Numbered from the stretch's first letter, positions 18,131 to 31,153 are shown. The stretch is 64,000 bases of DNA from Kordiimonas pumila (GCF_015240255.1 NZ_CP061205.1:1447501-1511500), one strand, 5' to 3'. Program-made: numbers and translations. The notes: a model not told the origin generated them from the sequence alone.

Positions 18131-19810
18131 TTACTGTTTACTGAGCAACTGCTCTTTCAGCGAGCGGGCACAAGCTGTGGCAATATCACCCTGAAGGCGA
18201 ACGCCAGGGTTTGTTGATGTTTTTGCAGCATCAGTTAACCGTTTCAAAGCTTCATCCAACACTTCGAGTGTGGCAAGCATTTGTTCAATGCCCGGTGCGG
18301 CAGCAACGTTTGTATCGGGTGTGCTTTCTGCTGGTTGTGGTGCGGCGGTTTCTTGTGGCTCTTTTGGTGCATTATTTGTGTGCAAGCCACCAAAAGCATC
18401 TTTAATTATATCTGCTACCGCTGTGGCTGTTGTCGCAGATATAAGAGAGGTGGTATCGTCTGTAAGAGATACCGATTCTTCTGGTGTATTAAGCCTTTCT
18501 TGCGAGGGTAAAGGCTCTTTGTCGAGGCGCTTGAAATAAGGCTGTTTCTCTATTGGGGCATCGTCTTCATCGTCCCCGTGCAGATCATCTAGGAACATGG
18601 CGCTGCCATCATCATCGTTCAGCAAAAAGCTGTCATCGTTGCTGGCGGGCACTACGGGTGTTAAAATGCCCTCATATCCTTCAAATATGCCACCGTGTGC
18701 GCTGAAGAGAGGCGTTGCCTCCAGCGTCCAGTGCTGGTGCGGTTTGTCGAGCATGCCAAGGTGAATGGGCGCATCATGGATCGTGCTGCGGCGCTGGAAA
18801 GCCCGCGCAACCGGATGCCCCAGCTTTGCGTTCAAACCCAGCAAGTCAAGGACGGATGCCCCAAGTGCAACGCTGGTTTCGCCGAGAAGTTTTTCGCCGT
18901 AAGGTGAAAGCTGCATTACAATGCCATCCCGGTCTGTTTGCCATGACCAGCCACCGGGGCCGGGGTCTTTTAGGGGGGAGGTTGCAAAATCTTCGGTTAA
19001 AAACTGTTGCAGCGCTGCGTTATTCACCGATGGCTTGGAAACAGTTTTTCGTTCCGGCTCCGTTTCTTTTGGTGCTGGCTGTTTTAATGCCGTGTGCGGA
19101 AGCTTTTCATTGTCTTGCGCAGCATTAGGTTTTGTGTCTGCACGCTCTGCAATCAGATCATCGCCGGTTTTTATAATGCGAATACCGTTTGTGGCCGCTT
19201 GATGCGGTGTTTCTGCGTGCATCTGATCAAGGCGAGCCGGGTGCAGCGGTGTAACGGTTGCGGTGTCTTGGCGCGGACTATGTTTTGGTGCCGTGCGCAG
19301 AATACCTAAATCATCACTCCAGAGTGCAAGGGTAGACTGGTGGTCAAAAGGAGGGGCGCTTGGCGCAGCACGGGCAAGGGCAATCCACACGTTTGCAGAC
19401 AGGTCTTCTCGTGTTGCCAAAATTTGATGGTGCTCACGCCCTGTCCGGCCAATCAACTCAATGATATCATCTTCATCAAACGGAGCTAATTTAATAAGGT
19501 TTGCTACAATACTGGCGCGGTCACGGCACAGTCTTAAGGCAAGATCAGAGGGTGGCAAGAGCATGTTGGCAAGCAGATCTGCTGCCGTGCGTCTGGTTTC
19601 GCTATCAACATGCGGGATCATGGCTTCAATAACATCAAGTAACTGGCTGCGGGTATGGTCTGCTTTTGGGGCCTTGCCTGTCAGAAACAGATCAATAAGG
19701 TTACGGTACAAGGTTGATCTATCTTCGCCGTCACGCGAACGTGCGTAAGCGACAAGTTCCTTGATTCTGTTGTCAAGTGCGTTCATGTCGAACGCGGATG
19801 CCTTGCTCAC
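18131..19810 (-). CDS. DUF2336 protein with a PAS-like domain
   Basis: A 559-residue cytosolic protein. Residues 1-150 match the alphaproteobacterial DUF2336 helical-repeat domain (DSETRRTAADLLANM, LCRDRASIVANLIKLAPFDEDDIIELI). After a low-complexity linker, residues about 295-395 look like a PAS domain (PGGWSWQTDRDGIVMQLSPY..., HWTLEATPLFS). The C-terminus (about 500-559) is a predicted helical segment. DUF2336 plus PAS suggests a sensory or scaffold role in two-component networks, but no kinase or output domain is present. The ATG at 19810 follows directly on the non-coding gap. The next gene, TraB/GumN, starts 70 bp later on the same strand. Confidence 0.72.
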   Translation of the reverse strand: MSKASAFDMNALDNRIKELVAYARSRDGEDRSTLYRNLIDLFLTGKAPKADHTRSQLLDVIEAMIPHVDSETRRTAADLLANMLLPPSDLALRLCRDRASIVANLIKLAPFDEDDIIELIGRTGREHHQILATREDLSANVWIALARAAPSAPPFDHQSTLALWSDDLGILRTAPKHSPRQDTATVTPLHPARLDQMHAETPHQAATNGIRIIKTGDDLIAERADTKPNAAQDNEKLPHTALKQPAPKETEPERKTVSKPSVNNAALQQFLTEDFATSPLKDPGPGGWSWQTDRDGIVMQLSPYGEKLLGETSVALGASVLDLLGLNAKLGHPVARAFQRRSTIHDAPIHLGMLDKPHQHWTLEATPLFSAHGGIFEGYEGILTPVVPASNDDSFLLNDDDGSAMFLDDLHGDDEDDAPIEKQPYFKRLDKEPLPSQERLNTPEESVSLTDDTTSLISATTATAVADIIKDAFGGLHTNNAPKEPQETAAPQPAESTPDTNVAAAPGIEQMLATLEVLDEALKRLTDAAKTSTNPGVRLQGDIATACARSLKEQLLSKQ

Positions 19811-20071
19811 AACTTGTAACCCATTTCAAGCAGACTCTATGCTCGGCATAAATCTGATTGGCCGTCCCAGCCTATAAAATATTGTTTTTAAGGTGGGCGA
19901 TTTCTGCTCCCGAATCACCCTTTGCGCGTATTGTACTCAAAAATGCCTCAGAAGCTAGTGATGATTAAGATTGGAAATAAAATTATAAGTATTTGGAACT
20001 TTATTTCCCAAAAGCCCTTCTGTAAGATAGATAGTAAGCGTAATTGAAAGTTTAAGCTAAGGAGTTGCCTG

Positions 20072-20551
20072 ATGGGGCGTGTCAAACTTGACCAAGTTGA
20101 TAGAAAAATTTTGACGTGTCTGCAAGCAGAAGGTCGCATCACGAATGTGGAACTTGCCGAGCGTGTGGGTATTACAGCCCCGCCGTGCTTGCGCCGGGTG
20201 CGTGCACTTGAGGAAGAAGGCTATATTCAAGGATATCATGCCCAGCTTAATCAGGAAGTTTTGGGGTATGGTTTGATCGTTTTTGCGATGGTTGGCCTTC
20301 ATAGTCAGGCCGAAAGCGATTTGCAGGCTTTTGAAAAACAGGTGCTAGGCTGGGAAGAAGTGCGCGAGTGCTTTATGTTAAACGGTGAAATTGATTTTAT
20401 GTTGAAAATTGTAGCGCATGACCTGTCGTCATTTCAGAAATTTCTAACCGGCAAGCTGACACCAGCCCCGAATGTTGCCAGCGTCAAAACATCGCTCACG
20501 ATCCGGACATCAAAACACCTACCTGGTGTGCCTATGCCTGAAATAGGCTAG
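20072..20551 (+). CDS. Lrp/AsnC family transcriptional regulator
   Basis: Feast/famine regulator of 159 residues with an N-terminal HTH (VKLDQVDRKILTCLQAEGR..., then NVELAERVGITAPPCLRRVRAL) and a C-terminal RAM ligand-binding domain (about residues 70-150). CLRRVRALEEEGYIQGYHA is typical of alphaproteobacterial Lrp proteins. AAGGAGTTGCCTG is the ribosome-binding site. It is divergent from the DUF2336 gene and followed by a terminator shared with greA. Ligand and targets are not evident. Confidence 0.93.
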   Translation: MGRVKLDQVDRKILTCLQAEGRITNVELAERVGITAPPCLRRVRALEEEGYIQGYHAQLNQEVLGYGLIVFAMVGLHSQAESDLQAFEKQVLGWEEVRECFMLNGEIDFMLKIVAHDLSSFQKFLTGKLTPAPNVASVKTSLTIRTSKHLPGVPMPEIG

Positions 20552-20577
20552 TTTTTAAAATTGAGACACCCATAAAA

Positions 20578-20599
20578 AAAGCCCGCACTTGCGGGCTTT
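20578..20599. terminator. Bidirectional terminator
   Basis: AAAGCCCGCA-CT-TGCGGGCTTT, flanked by A and T runs, between the convergent lrp-type and greA genes. Confidence 0.85.
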
Positions 20600-20620
20600 G
20601 GTGTTTCTGTGTGACACGGT

Positions 20621-21094
20621 CTAAATGAATTCGATCTTAGTGATTTCATAATAACGCTCACCGCCGGGCGTTTTCACTTCGACTTCTTCACCAATTTGGC
20701 GGCCAATAAGTGCACGTGCAATGGGGGACTGGTAAGAGATCTTGCCCTGTTTAACATCGCCTTCTTCAACGCCGACAATCTGATACTTTACTTCATGATC
20801 GTCTTCATCAAGCAGTGTCAGGGTAGCGCCAAACATAACCCTGTTACCAGAGAGTGTGGTCGGATCAATCACATCAGCGCGAGACAGCTTGCTTTCAAGA
20901 TCAGCGATACGGGTCTCAATGTGGCCTTGCTGTTCTTTTGCAGCATGATACTCAGCATTTTCCGAAAGGTCGCCGTGTGCGCGCGCTTCTTCAATAGCTG
21001 CCACTACTGCAGGGCGCTGTACACTTTTCAGGTTTTTAAGCTCGGCTTCCAGTTTTTTATGACCGTCTGCCAGCATGGGCACTTTGTCGTTCAT
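20621..21094 (-). CDS. greA: Transcription elongation factor GreA
   Basis: Secondary-channel factor that stimulates RNA cleavage by backtracked RNA polymerase. At 157 residues it has the N-terminal coiled coil ([39 protein letters not shown] with the acidic tip residues) and the C-terminal FKBP-like domain ([23 protein letters not shown]). [15 protein letters not shown] is the family signature. It is a single gene with a GC-rich hairpin about 70 bp upstream. Confidence 0.97.
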   Translation of the reverse strand: MNDKVPMLADGHKKLEAELKNLKSVQRPAVVAAIEEARAHGDLSENAEYHAAKEQQGHIETRIADLESKLSRADVIDPTTLSGNRVMFGATLTLLDEDDHEVKYQIVGVEEGDVKQGKISYQSPIARALIGRQIGEEVEVKTPGGERYYEITKIEFI

Positions 21095-21163
21095 GTGTCC
21101 CGTCCATCGTTTATAGTTATTACGGCAGGTGTTATTTTATGTTCCACCCTATACAAAACAGGA

Positions 21164-21186
21164 GCGCCGACCCGAAGGGCCGGCGC
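21164..21186 (-). other. GC-rich hairpin upstream of greA
   Basis: GCGCCGACCC-GAA-GGGCCGGCGC, a 10-bp stem with one mismatch, 70-92 bp upstream of the greA start. It lies in the otherwise featureless 21095-21461 gap, which also holds the carB terminator. It could be an attenuator-like or leader structure, or the terminator of an unseen short transcript; there is no clear T run. Confidence 0.35.
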
Positions 21187-21400
21187 AACCTAATTACTAT
21201 TTAGGCATATTATCGTCAAAAATCAAGGCTGTGTGTATGAGACACCTGAAAAATCCCTAATTTTCAATGATTTGTTGCATAAAGTGGTGTGGGGATACGT
21301 GCTGATTTAGCAAAAATACGGGGTTCTATCCATGTGTGTTGCCCGAACTATCTACATCTTTACCGGGGTTTTGGGTTTTACCAAGGGCACGACATATTAA

Positions 21401-21430
21401 AAAGCCCCGCACATATCATTATGCGGGGCT
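21401..21430 (-). terminator. Terminator after carB
   Basis: AGCCCCGCA / TGCGGGGCT hairpin followed on the minus strand by TTTTTAAT. Confidence 0.85.
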
Positions 21431-21461
21431 AAAACAGGCAAATTATTAAACCGCTATGTTT

Positions 21462-24400
21462 TTATGCGTAATCCTGCAGGCGTTTAACAGATAGTTCCTG
21501 TGTTTTGAGGGCATGCAGGGCCTCTGTTGTTGCGCTTGAGGCGGCATAGGTTGTGAAATAAGGCACTTTCATCACAAGGGCCGTGCGCCGCAAGGCATAG
21601 CTATCCTTGATGGCTTGTTTGCCTTCTGTCGTGTTAAACATCAGCTTGATATCGCCGTTTTTCATGATATCCAGCACATGGGGGCGCTGGCCCTCTACAA
21701 CTTTAAAGACAGTTTCAACGGTAATGCCGTTCTGTGCCATAAACGATGCTGTGCCGCCTGTTGCCACAACACCGTACCCCATTTCGGTCAGGGCTTTAAC
21801 AAGCGGCAGGAAGCGTTCCTTGTCGCTATCTTTCACAGATACAAAAACCTTGCCGCTAAGTGGTAGTTTAACACCTGCTGCAAGCTGTGCTTTATAAAAG
21901 GCCATGGGGAAGGTGGTATCGATCCCCATAACCTCGCCGGTTGATTTCATTTCAGGGCCAAGAAGCACGTCAACACCAGGGAAACGGGCCCACGGTATCA
22001 ACACTTCTTTCACTGAAATATGCTTGGTGATCGGGTCTTTGAGGTCAAAAGCTGAAAGCTTTTCACCCGCCATGGCCCGCGCTGCAAAAGCCGCAATTGG
22101 GCTACCAATTGCTTTTGCAACAAAGGGTACTGTGCGGCTGGCGCGCGGGTTCACTTCAATCAGGTAGACTTCGCCGTCTTTAACTGCAAACTGCACGTTC
22201 ATCAGGCCTACAACATGCAGTGCACGGGCTAGTTGGATAGACTGTTTTTTCACTTCTTCGATAATGTCTGCAGGCAAGCTATAGGGTGGCAGGCTACAAG
22301 CGCTGTCCCCAGAGTGGACGCCTGCTTCTTCGATATGCTCCATAATGCCAGCTATGTGGATTGTTTCGCCGTCAGAAAGGGCATCAACATCCAGCTCTGT
22401 TGCGTCATTCAGGAAGCCATCAATCAGCACAGGGCTTTTGCCTGATACATGCACAGCTTCATTAATGTAACGGTCGAGGCCTTGACGGTCGTGAACAATT
22501 TCCATAGCTCGCCCACCAAGCACATAGCTAGGGCGGATAAGAACTGGATATCCGACGTCGTCTGCGACCTTTACCGCTTCGTCGTGGCTGCGGGCAATGC
22601 CGTTACGGGGTTGCTTTAGGCCCAGTTTTTGCACCAGTTCCTGAAAACGTTCGCGGTCTTCAGCAAGGTCAATCGCATCGGGGCTGGTGCCCAAAATTGG
22701 AATGCCAGCATCTTCAAGCGATTGACTCAGCTTTAGGGGCGTTTGGCCGCCAAACTGAACGATCACGCCTTTTACGGTGCCGTTTTCCTGTTCCTTGCGG
22801 ATAATCTCAACCACATCTTCCGATGTCAGCGGCTCAAAATATAGTCGGTCTGATGTATCATAGTCGGTCGATACCGTTTCAGGGTTACAGTTTACCATGA
22901 TGGTCTCATAACCCGCTTCAGACAGGGAGAAACAGGCATGACAGCAGCAATAGTCAAACTCAATACCCTGTCCAATGCGGTTTGGGCCGCCACCCAAAAT
23001 AACAATCTTTTCGCGGTTTGTAGGGGCAGATTCGCATTCTGGCGCTTCACCGTCCGCAAATGTTTCGTAAGTGGAATACATATAGGGTGTTTTGGCGTCA
23101 AATTCTGCGGCGCAGGTATCTATGCGCTTGTAGCTTGGGCGTACACCAGCATCTAGCCGGGCTTTCAGAACATCAGCCTCTGGCATGTTGGTTAATTCTG
23201 CAAGGCGGGCATCAGAGAAGCCAAGCATTTTGATTTTGCGTAACGCGCGCGCGTCTGTTGGCAGGCCGTCTTTAATAATGTGTTTTTCCGCAGTAACAAG
23301 GGCTTCAAGCTGCTTCAGGAACCAAGGGTCAAAGTGGCTTACCCTGTTAATATCCTCAAGGCTAACGCCTTCGCGAATTGCCTGAGTGATACGCAGAATA
23401 CGCTCTGGTTTTGCTGTGCCAAGGTCGTTCAGGATAATGCTTTTGTCAGGGTTTTGCCGGTCATAGCCGTCAAACACCACCTCATTCAAGCCCGTTAGGC
23501 CAGTTTCCATTGACCGCATGGCCTTTTGCAGGCTTTCCGCAAAATTGCGGCCAACGGCCATTACTTCACCAACAGATTTCATAGCGGTGGAAAGAACAGG
23601 GGTGGTATCCGCAAATTTTTCAAAAGTGAAACGCGGTATTTTGGTAACCACATAATCAATTGTGGGTTCAAAAGCGGCGGGGGTAACGCCTGTTATGTCG
23701 TTTGAAAGCTCATCTAGTGTGTATCCAACAGCCAGTTTTGCTGCCACTTTGGCAATTGGAAAGCCTGTTGCCTTCGATGCCAGTGCGCTTGAGCGGCTAA
23801 CACGAGGGTTCATTTCAATAACAATTAGGCGACCATCCTTTGGGTTGACAGCAAACTGTACGTTTGACCCGCCTGTTTCCACGCCAATTTCCCGCAGAAC
23901 CGCGATCGAGGCGTTTCGCATGATCTGGTATTCTTTGTCGGTCAGTGTAAGGGCTGGGGCAACCGTGATACTGTCGCCTGTGTGCACGCCCATTGGGTCG
24001 ACGTTCTCGATAGAACATACAATGATACAGTTGTCCGCCTTGTCGCGCACAACTTCCATCTCGTATTCTTTCCAGCCTAAAATGCTTTCTTCAATCAGCA
24101 CTTCATTGGTGGGCGAGGCATCTAGCCCGCTGGTAACAAATTCAACAAACTCGTCTTTATTATAAGCAACGCCGCCGCCGGTACCGCCCATTGTAAAGCT
24201 GGGGCGAATAATGACCGGCAGGCCAACCCATTCCAGCACTTCATATGCTTCTGCAAGGTTGTGGGCGGTTTTGCCGCGGCATACCTCTAGGCCAATTTTT
24301 GTCATAGCCTGATTAAAGCGTGTGCGATTTTCAGCTTTGTCGATCGCGTCTGCGTCTGCGCCGATCAGTTGCACACCGTACTTTTCAAGTGTGCCATCCT

Positions 24401-24710
24401 GTGCCAGCGCCAGTGCCGTGTTAAGGCCTGTTTGGCCGCCCATAGTGGGAAGCACTGCATCAGGTCGTTCTTTTTCAATAATTTTGGCAACGACCTCAGG
24501 TGTGATTGGCTCTATGTAAGTGGCATCGGCCAGATCTGGGTCGGTCATTATGGTAGCAGGATTGCTGTTTACCAGAATAATCCGGTAGCCTTCTTCCCGA
24601 AGTGCTTTACAGGCCTGTGTGCCAGAATAATCAAACTCGCATGCCTGCCCAATAATAATGGGGCCTGCACCGATGATAAGGATACTTTTGATGTCGGTTC
24701 TTTTTGGCAT
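21462..24710 (-). CDS. carB: Carbamoyl-phosphate synthase large subunit
   Basis: Synthetase subunit that makes carbamoyl phosphate from bicarbonate, two ATP and ammonia supplied by CarA, feeding arginine and pyrimidine synthesis. The 1082 residues have the usual duplicated ATP-grasp architecture: a first half with [21 protein letters not shown] and [13 protein letters not shown], and a second half with [19 protein letters not shown] and [16 protein letters not shown]-terminal MGS-like allosteric domain (about residues 935-1070) follows. It is downstream of carA with a nine-base gap, forming the carAB operon. The terminator follows 30 bp after the stop. Confidence 0.98.
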   Translation of the reverse strand: MPKRTDIKSILIIGAGPIIIGQACEFDYSGTQACKALREEGYRIILVNSNPATIMTDPDLADATYIEPITPEVVAKIIEKERPDAVLPTMGGQTGLNTALALAQDGTLEKYGVQLIGADADAIDKAENRTRFNQAMTKIGLEVCRGKTAHNLAEAYEVLEWVGLPVIIRPSFTMGGTGGGVAYNKDEFVEFVTSGLDASPTNEVLIEESILGWKEYEMEVVRDKADNCIIVCSIENVDPMGVHTGDSITVAPALTLTDKEYQIMRNASIAVLREIGVETGGSNVQFAVNPKDGRLIVIEMNPRVSRSSALASKATGFPIAKVAAKLAVGYTLDELSNDITGVTPAAFEPTIDYVVTKIPRFTFEKFADTTPVLSTAMKSVGEVMAVGRNFAESLQKAMRSMETGLTGLNEVVFDGYDRQNPDKSIILNDLGTAKPERILRITQAIREGVSLEDINRVSHFDPWFLKQLEALVTAEKHIIKDGLPTDARALRKIKMLGFSDARLAELTNMPEADVLKARLDAGVRPSYKRIDTCAAEFDAKTPYMYSTYETFADGEAPECESAPTNREKIVILGGGPNRIGQGIEFDYCCCHACFSLSEAGYETIMVNCNPETVSTDYDTSDRLYFEPLTSEDVVEIIRKEQENGTVKGVIVQFGGQTPLKLSQSLEDAGIPILGTSPDAIDLAEDRERFQELVQKLGLKQPRNGIARSHDEAVKVADDVGYPVLIRPSYVLGGRAMEIVHDRQGLDRYINEAVHVSGKSPVLIDGFLNDATELDVDALSDGETIHIAGIMEHIEEAGVHSGDSACSLPPYSLPADIIEEVKKQSIQLARALHVVGLMNVQFAVKDGEVYLIEVNPRASRTVPFVAKAIGSPIAAFAARAMAGEKLSAFDLKDPITKHISVKEVLIPWARFPGVDVLLGPEMKSTGEVMGIDTTFPMAFYKAQLAAGVKLPLSGKVFVSVKDSDKERFLPLVKALTEMGYGVVATGGTASFMAQNGITVETVFKVVEGQRPHVLDIMKNGDIKLMFNTTEGKQAIKDSYALRRTALVMKVPYFTTYAASSATTEALHALKTQELSVKRLQDYA

Positions 24711-24719
24711 TAGGTGTCC

Positions 24720-25895
24720 TTATGCGGCTTTGCTTTTTACGATCATGTCCATGAACTGCTCAAACAGATAGAAGCTGTCTTGCGGTCCGGGCGAGGCTTC
24801 GGGGTGTTGTTGCACGCTGAAGATCGGTTTATCAGTGCATTCAATACCGCATACTGTTTTATCAAACAGTGATATGTGGCTGATTTTTACATTTTTCGGC
24901 AGGCTGTCGCCGTCAACACTGAAGCCGTGGTTCATACTGGTGATTTCCACCTTGCCTGAACGCAGGTCCTGCACCGGATGGTTCGCGCCCCGATGGCCCT
25001 GTTTCATTTTGTATGTCTTGCCGCCAAACGCGAGTGCCAAGAGCTGATGCCCAAGACAGATACCAAAAATTGGCAGCCCGGTATTTATAAGGTCTTTTAA
25101 AACCGGTAGGGCATATTCGCCTGTGGCTGCCGGATCGCCAGGGCCGTTAGACAGAAAAATCCCGTCTGGTTTATGGGCCATAATCTCTTCAAAGCTGGCT
25201 GTTGCGGGTACCACAGTTACAGCAGCGCCTGTTTCTGCAAGGCAGCGTAGGATATTATCTTTTGCGCCGTAATCAACGGCAACTACATGGGCCCTTATGT
25301 TTGTTAGGCTTCCGTAACCATCTGCTATGGTCCAGCGTGTGCCATCCCATTTTTCTATCTGCGTACGGGAAACATCTTTTGCGAGGTCCATGCCCTTTAG
25401 GCCGGGCCATGCTGTTGCCTTAGCGAGCAGGGATGGAATATCAAACACCCCATCTTTGTTGTAGGCGATTACCCCTGTTGGTGCCCCAACGGCCCGAATG
25501 TGGCGGGTAAGCTTTCTGGTATCAATACCGGAAATGCCTATCAGATTCATGCTTTCTGCCCAGTCGCACAGGTGGCTTGTTGACCTATAGCTTGAAGGTT
25601 CGGTAACGTCTTCGCGCACCACAAGGCCGCGTGCGGCCGGAGTGCGGGTTTCTGTATCTTCAATGTTTGCCCCTACATTCCCGATGTGCGGGAAGGTAAA
25701 GGTAATGATCTGTCCGGCATAAGACGGGTCTGTCAGTATTTCCTGATACCCGGTGATGGAGGTGTTGAAGCAAACTTCGCCAACAGTATCCCCCTCGCGG
25801 CCAAACCCATAACCCCAGAATAGTGTGCCGTCTGCAAGAACAAGAACAGCCGTAATATCGGGTGAGGGCGGCACAGCCTTGGTGGATTCGGTCAT
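24720..25895 (-). CDS. carA: Carbamoyl-phosphate synthase small subunit (glutaminase)
   Basis: Class I glutamine amidotransferase subunit that hydrolyses glutamine and channels ammonia to CarB. From the ATG at 25895, preceded by AAGGAAGG, it has 391 residues. The N-terminal CPSase_sm_chain domain contains GYQEILTDPSYAGQIITFTF. The glutaminase domain carries the catalytic Cys in FGICLGHQLLALAFGG and His in VQQHPEASPGP. First gene of carAB. I looked for a pyrimidine attenuator in the 285-bp upstream gap and did not see one. Confidence 0.97.
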   Translation of the reverse strand: MTESTKAVPPSPDITAVLVLADGTLFWGYGFGREGDTVGEVCFNTSITGYQEILTDPSYAGQIITFTFPHIGNVGANIEDTETRTPAARGLVVREDVTEPSSYRSTSHLCDWAESMNLIGISGIDTRKLTRHIRAVGAPTGVIAYNKDGVFDIPSLLAKATAWPGLKGMDLAKDVSRTQIEKWDGTRWTIADGYGSLTNIRAHVVAVDYGAKDNILRCLAETGAAVTVVPATASFEEIMAHKPDGIFLSNGPGDPAATGEYALPVLKDLINTGLPIFGICLGHQLLALAFGGKTYKMKQGHRGANHPVQDLRSGKVEITSMNHGFSVDGDSLPKNVKISHISLFDKTVCGIECTDKPIFSVQQHPEASPGPQDSFYLFEQFMDMIVKSKAA

Positions 25896-26181
25896 TAGTT
25901 GCCTTCCTTTCATACTGGCCTAGTGGGCGATCGAGCCAGTCTATCATACGATGACCCTTGCGCTACAAGGGAATAGCCGCTAAATACACGCGCCCGGTCA
26001 GGTGTCGGGCTGCGGCCAAATTGTCGGGAACATAAGCAAAAGGGCCCTTGGGGTCAAGTAAAACTATTTATTAAAAAACACAATAAAAACAATGAGTTAC
26101 AGAGCACATTCTTCATTGCTTCATGCGGGCAGGTGATATAGTATGGGCGCTTCCGACTCGTTCTAACGGGGTGCAAAAAAA

Positions 26182-26637
26182 ATGTTACGTGAAGAACTTA
26201 CCCAGTCGATGAAAGACGCAATGCGCGCTAAAGACAAGCGCACTCTTTCCACAGTTCGCCTGATTCTGGCGGCTATTAAGGAAAGAGATATTGAAATGCG
26301 TGGCTCTGATACTGCCGAGCTAGACGACGATGCGGTAATTACTGAAATTCTGGCTAAAATGGTAAAGCAGCGGGGCGACAGCATCAAGGCTTACGAAGAA
26401 GGTGGGCGCTGCGAGCTGGCTGAACAGGAACGCGATGAGATTGAGATCATCCAGCAATTTTTGCCAAAACAAATGGATGAAACCGAGATCAAAGTTGCCT
26501 GCAAGGAAGTGGTGGGTGAACTGGATGCAGAAGGCCTGAAAGATATTGGCCGCTGCATGGCTGCGTTGAAAGGGAAATACCCCGGCCAGATGGACTTTGC
26601 CAAAGCCAGCGGCATGATTAAAGGTATGCTGAGCTAA
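26182..26637 (+). CDS. GatB/YqeY domain-containing protein
   Basis: YqeY family, related to the tail domain of the GatB subunit of tRNA-dependent amidotransferase. The 151 residues contain LREELTQSMKDAMRAKDKRTLSTVRLI at the start (in pieces: MKDAMRAKDK, RTLSTVRLILAAIK) and the C-terminal MAALKGKYPGQMDFAKAS motif typical of the family. It may bind tRNA, but its role is unsettled. It lies just before dnaG and rpoD, the usual alphaproteobacterial order, with a small terminator between it and dnaG. Confidence 0.92.
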   Translation: MLREELTQSMKDAMRAKDKRTLSTVRLILAAIKERDIEMRGSDTAELDDDAVITEILAKMVKQRGDSIKAYEEGGRCELAEQERDEIEIIQQFLPKQMDETEIKVACKEVVGELDAEGLKDIGRCMAALKGKYPGQMDFAKASGMIKGMLS

Positions 26638-26672
26638 AAATAGCAGTTTGTAATGCGTTAGCGCTGCATAAA

Positions 26673-26700
26673 AGGGGCTTTCATAGCCCCTGTTCTTTTT
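26673..26700 (+). terminator. Terminator between yqeY and dnaG
   Basis: AGGGGCT-TTCAT-AGCCCCT hairpin followed by GTTCTTTTT. Confidence 0.75.
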
Positions 26701-26738
26701 CTATTGTGGCAGACAGTCAAACAACAGTGATGTGATCA

Positions 26739-28646
26739 ATGGCGCTTAGTCCGCAGTTTTTGGATGACCTGAAACACCGTTTCACCCTTTCTGATGTGGT
26801 AGGGCGGCAGGTGAAGCTTGTGCGCAACGGCCGCGAGCATAGCGGCCTATGCCCATTTCACAGTGAAAAGTCGCCGTCTTTTACCGTGAACGACCAAAAG
26901 GGTTTTTACCACTGCTTCGGTTGTGGTGCTCATGGTAGTGTTATTGACTTTGTAATGAATACACAGGGTATGACCTTCCCTGAGGCAATAGAGCAGTTAG
27001 CCTCGGAAGTGGGTGTTGATGTTCCAAAGCCTACGCGCGAGCAAATGGAGCGCGACAAGCAGCGCGCCTCCAGTACAGAAGTTATGGATGCGGTTTCAAG
27101 CTGGTATCAGGCACAGCTTGTGGGCCAGATAGGTAAAGCGGCACACGACTATATAAAAGGGCGCGGCCTAAGGGACGAAACCATCAAGCGCTTCGGGCTT
27201 GGTTATGCCCCTGATGGGCGTACCACCCTGAAAGAAGCCATGCAGGCACGCGGTATTAAAGAAGACCAGCTTGTTGAAACAGGCATGTTGATTAAACCAG
27301 AAGATGGCAGTGCCGGTTATGACAGGTTCCGCGATAGGCTTATGTTCCCGATCACTGACCGGCAGGGCCGCATGATAGCCTTTGGTGGGCGAGCACTGTC
27401 AAAAGACGTGAAGGCAAAATACCTGAACAGCCCGGAAACGGTTTTGTTTCATAAGGGTGCGACGCTTTATAACTGGGCGAATGCGCGGGCTGCAAGCTAT
27501 GACACAGGCCAGATACTGGTAGTTGAAGGTTATATGGATGTGATTGCCTTGGCACAGGCCGGGATTGATCATGCGGTTGCCCCCCTTGGTACAGCCCTTA
27601 CAGAAGAACAGATTAGCCACTTATGGCAAATGGTGGATGAACCTACCCTGTGTTTCGACGGTGACAACGCTGGTATGCGCGCCGCTGAACGCGCGGTAGA
27701 GCGGGCCCTGCCAATGTTAAAACCCGGAAAGTCGCTTCGATTTATTTTAATGCCAGAAGGTGATGATCCCGATACACTGGTTCAGCGCGAAGGCAAGGGC
27801 GCTATTGATAGCCTGGTTGATAGTGCTGATCCACTGGTTAACATGTTATGGAATATGCTGCTTGCAGGCACCGCTTACGACACGCCAGAACGCCGCGCTG
27901 GATTAGAGAAAAAGATATTTGTAAAGCTCGCTGAAATTACCGATGAAAATGTCAGAAAGCTTTATCAAAGCGAATTCAAGGATAGGCTATTCCAGCTTTT
28001 TCGCCCTAAAAAGCAAGCAAAAGCACCCTTTGTGCCTTACGCGGCAGGCAAAGGGCAGGCACGAGGGGGGCGCGGGTTTGCCTTTAAACCGCCAGCCACC
28101 GGGCTACTTTCCAAAACATCGCTTGGTCGTAGCGCAGGGTCGATCGCCGTAAAAGACAAGATCGAAAAACTTATTATTCTAACGCTTGTGAACCATCCTG
28201 AAATTCTGGTGCGGCACGATGAAAGGATAGCCGGTATTCACTTTACAGTGCCAGAGCTTGATTCTATTAGGTCTGCCCTACTTGAAAAAGCAGTAAGTGG
28301 TGACCATCTTGAACGGGAAGCGATTGAAATATGGCTCAATCAAAAGGGCCTTTTAGCGCCTGTTAGCAAGATGATGCAGGATAATAGCCTTAGAGATGAC
28401 TGGTTCGCGTGGCCAGAGGCGGCTCTCTCTGATGCGCTTACGGGTTTTGAACACTTGATGATGCGGTATCAATATATTATGGCAAAGAAAGCCTATGCGC
28501 AGGCTGAAGCTGATTTTGCGGCAAATATGACAGAAGAAAATCAGGCCCGGTTTGTTGCAGCGCAGCAGGTTTTCCGGGCTTTAGAGGAAAAAGAAGCGGA
28601 TAAAGAGGGCTATAGGCTCGAATCAGGGCGGTTTTCTTTCAGCTAA
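26739..28646 (+). CDS. dnaG: DNA primase
   Basis: Makes RNA primers for lagging-strand synthesis with DnaB. At 635 residues the three domains are in order: N-terminal CHC2 zinc finger ([11 protein letters not shown] ... [10 protein letters not shown], about residues 40-65), the catalytic core with Toprim ([17 protein letters not shown] and [15 protein letters not shown]), and the C-terminal DnaB-interaction domain. Motif RFGLGYAP lies between the zinc and Toprim parts. It is the middle gene of the yqeY-dnaG-rpoD cluster, 45 bp before rpoD. Confidence 0.98.
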   Translation: MALSPQFLDDLKHRFTLSDVVGRQVKLVRNGREHSGLCPFHSEKSPSFTVNDQKGFYHCFGCGAHGSVIDFVMNTQGMTFPEAIEQLASEVGVDVPKPTREQMERDKQRASSTEVMDAVSSWYQAQLVGQIGKAAHDYIKGRGLRDETIKRFGLGYAPDGRTTLKEAMQARGIKEDQLVETGMLIKPEDGSAGYDRFRDRLMFPITDRQGRMIAFGGRALSKDVKAKYLNSPETVLFHKGATLYNWANARAASYDTGQILVVEGYMDVIALAQAGIDHAVAPLGTALTEEQISHLWQMVDEPTLCFDGDNAGMRAAERAVERALPMLKPGKSLRFILMPEGDDPDTLVQREGKGAIDSLVDSADPLVNMLWNMLLAGTAYDTPERRAGLEKKIFVKLAEITDENVRKLYQSEFKDRLFQLFRPKKQAKAPFVPYAAGKGQARGGRGFAFKPPATGLLSKTSLGRSAGSIAVKDKIEKLIILTLVNHPEILVRHDERIAGIHFTVPELDSIRSALLEKAVSGDHLEREAIEIWLNQKGLLAPVSKMMQDNSLRDDWFAWPEAALSDALTGFEHLMMRYQYIMAKKAYAQAEADFAANMTEENQARFVAAQQVFRALEEKEADKEGYRLESGRFSFS

Positions 28647-28690
28647 TATGCTATTACTCCGATTCGCGAGTATATCTGGAGATTTTTTGT

Positions 28691-30742
<2,052 letters not shown>

Positions 30743-30765
30743 GGGCTTTTTAGCCTCAGAAATAG

Positions 30766-30794
30766 AAAAGCGGCTGTATAAGCCGCTTTTTTTA
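30766..30794 (+). terminator. Terminator after rpoD
   Basis: AAAAGCGGCT-GTATA-AGCCGCTTTT followed by T residues, 25 bp past the rpoD stop. Confidence 0.88.
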
Positions 30795-30826
30795 TGGGTG
30801 CTTCATGGTGTGCGTCGCTGTGTTTG

Positions 30827-31153
30827 TTAAGCTGCTTCTTCCAGCAGGGAAAAAATAGCAGAAGGGTTACCGTTTGCAATCGGCTGTGATTGCCCGCTCA
30901 GTGCTTCCTTAAGCTGATTGGCGAGTGCGGCAGCATCCTGTTTGTTCAGGTCTTCCTGCACAAGGCCTTCGAGCTTTTCTTCTTTCTCAAGCGCGGCGCT
31001 TGCATTTTTGGAAAGGCTGGTTGTGTCGTCTGCCGTGTGGGCAGGTTTTTTAGCAAGCGCGGATTGGTCTTGCGCTTTGCCTGTGACTGCCTGTTTATCT
31101 GTGGCTTTAGGGCTTGTTACATTGCCCGCTGCCGGCGTAATAGGGTTAACCAT
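30827..31153 (-). CDS. Hypothetical protein, low-complexity N-terminus
   Basis: A 108-residue protein from the ATG at 31153 (MVNPITPAAGNV). The first 60 residues are Ala/Lys/Gln/Thr-rich and probably disordered. The second half (EKEEKLEGLVQEDLNKQDAAALANQLKEALSG) is helical, and the sequence ends IFSLLEEAA. I do not recognise a family; this disordered-plus-helix layout is seen in regulators such as anti-sigma-like or flagellar accessory proteins, but there is no specific evidence. It converges with rpoD. An in-frame start at 31183 adds ten residues. Confidence 0.5.
   Translation of the reverse strand: MVNPITPAAGNVTSPKATDKQAVTGKAQDQSALAKKPAHTADDTTSLSKNASAALEKEEKLEGLVQEDLNKQDAAALANQLKEALSGQSQPIANGNPSAIFSLLEEAA

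Noticed and set aside
25896-26181. Pyrimidine attenuator or riboswitch before carA
   Set aside because: No hairpin followed by a T run and no recognisable leader was found in this gap.
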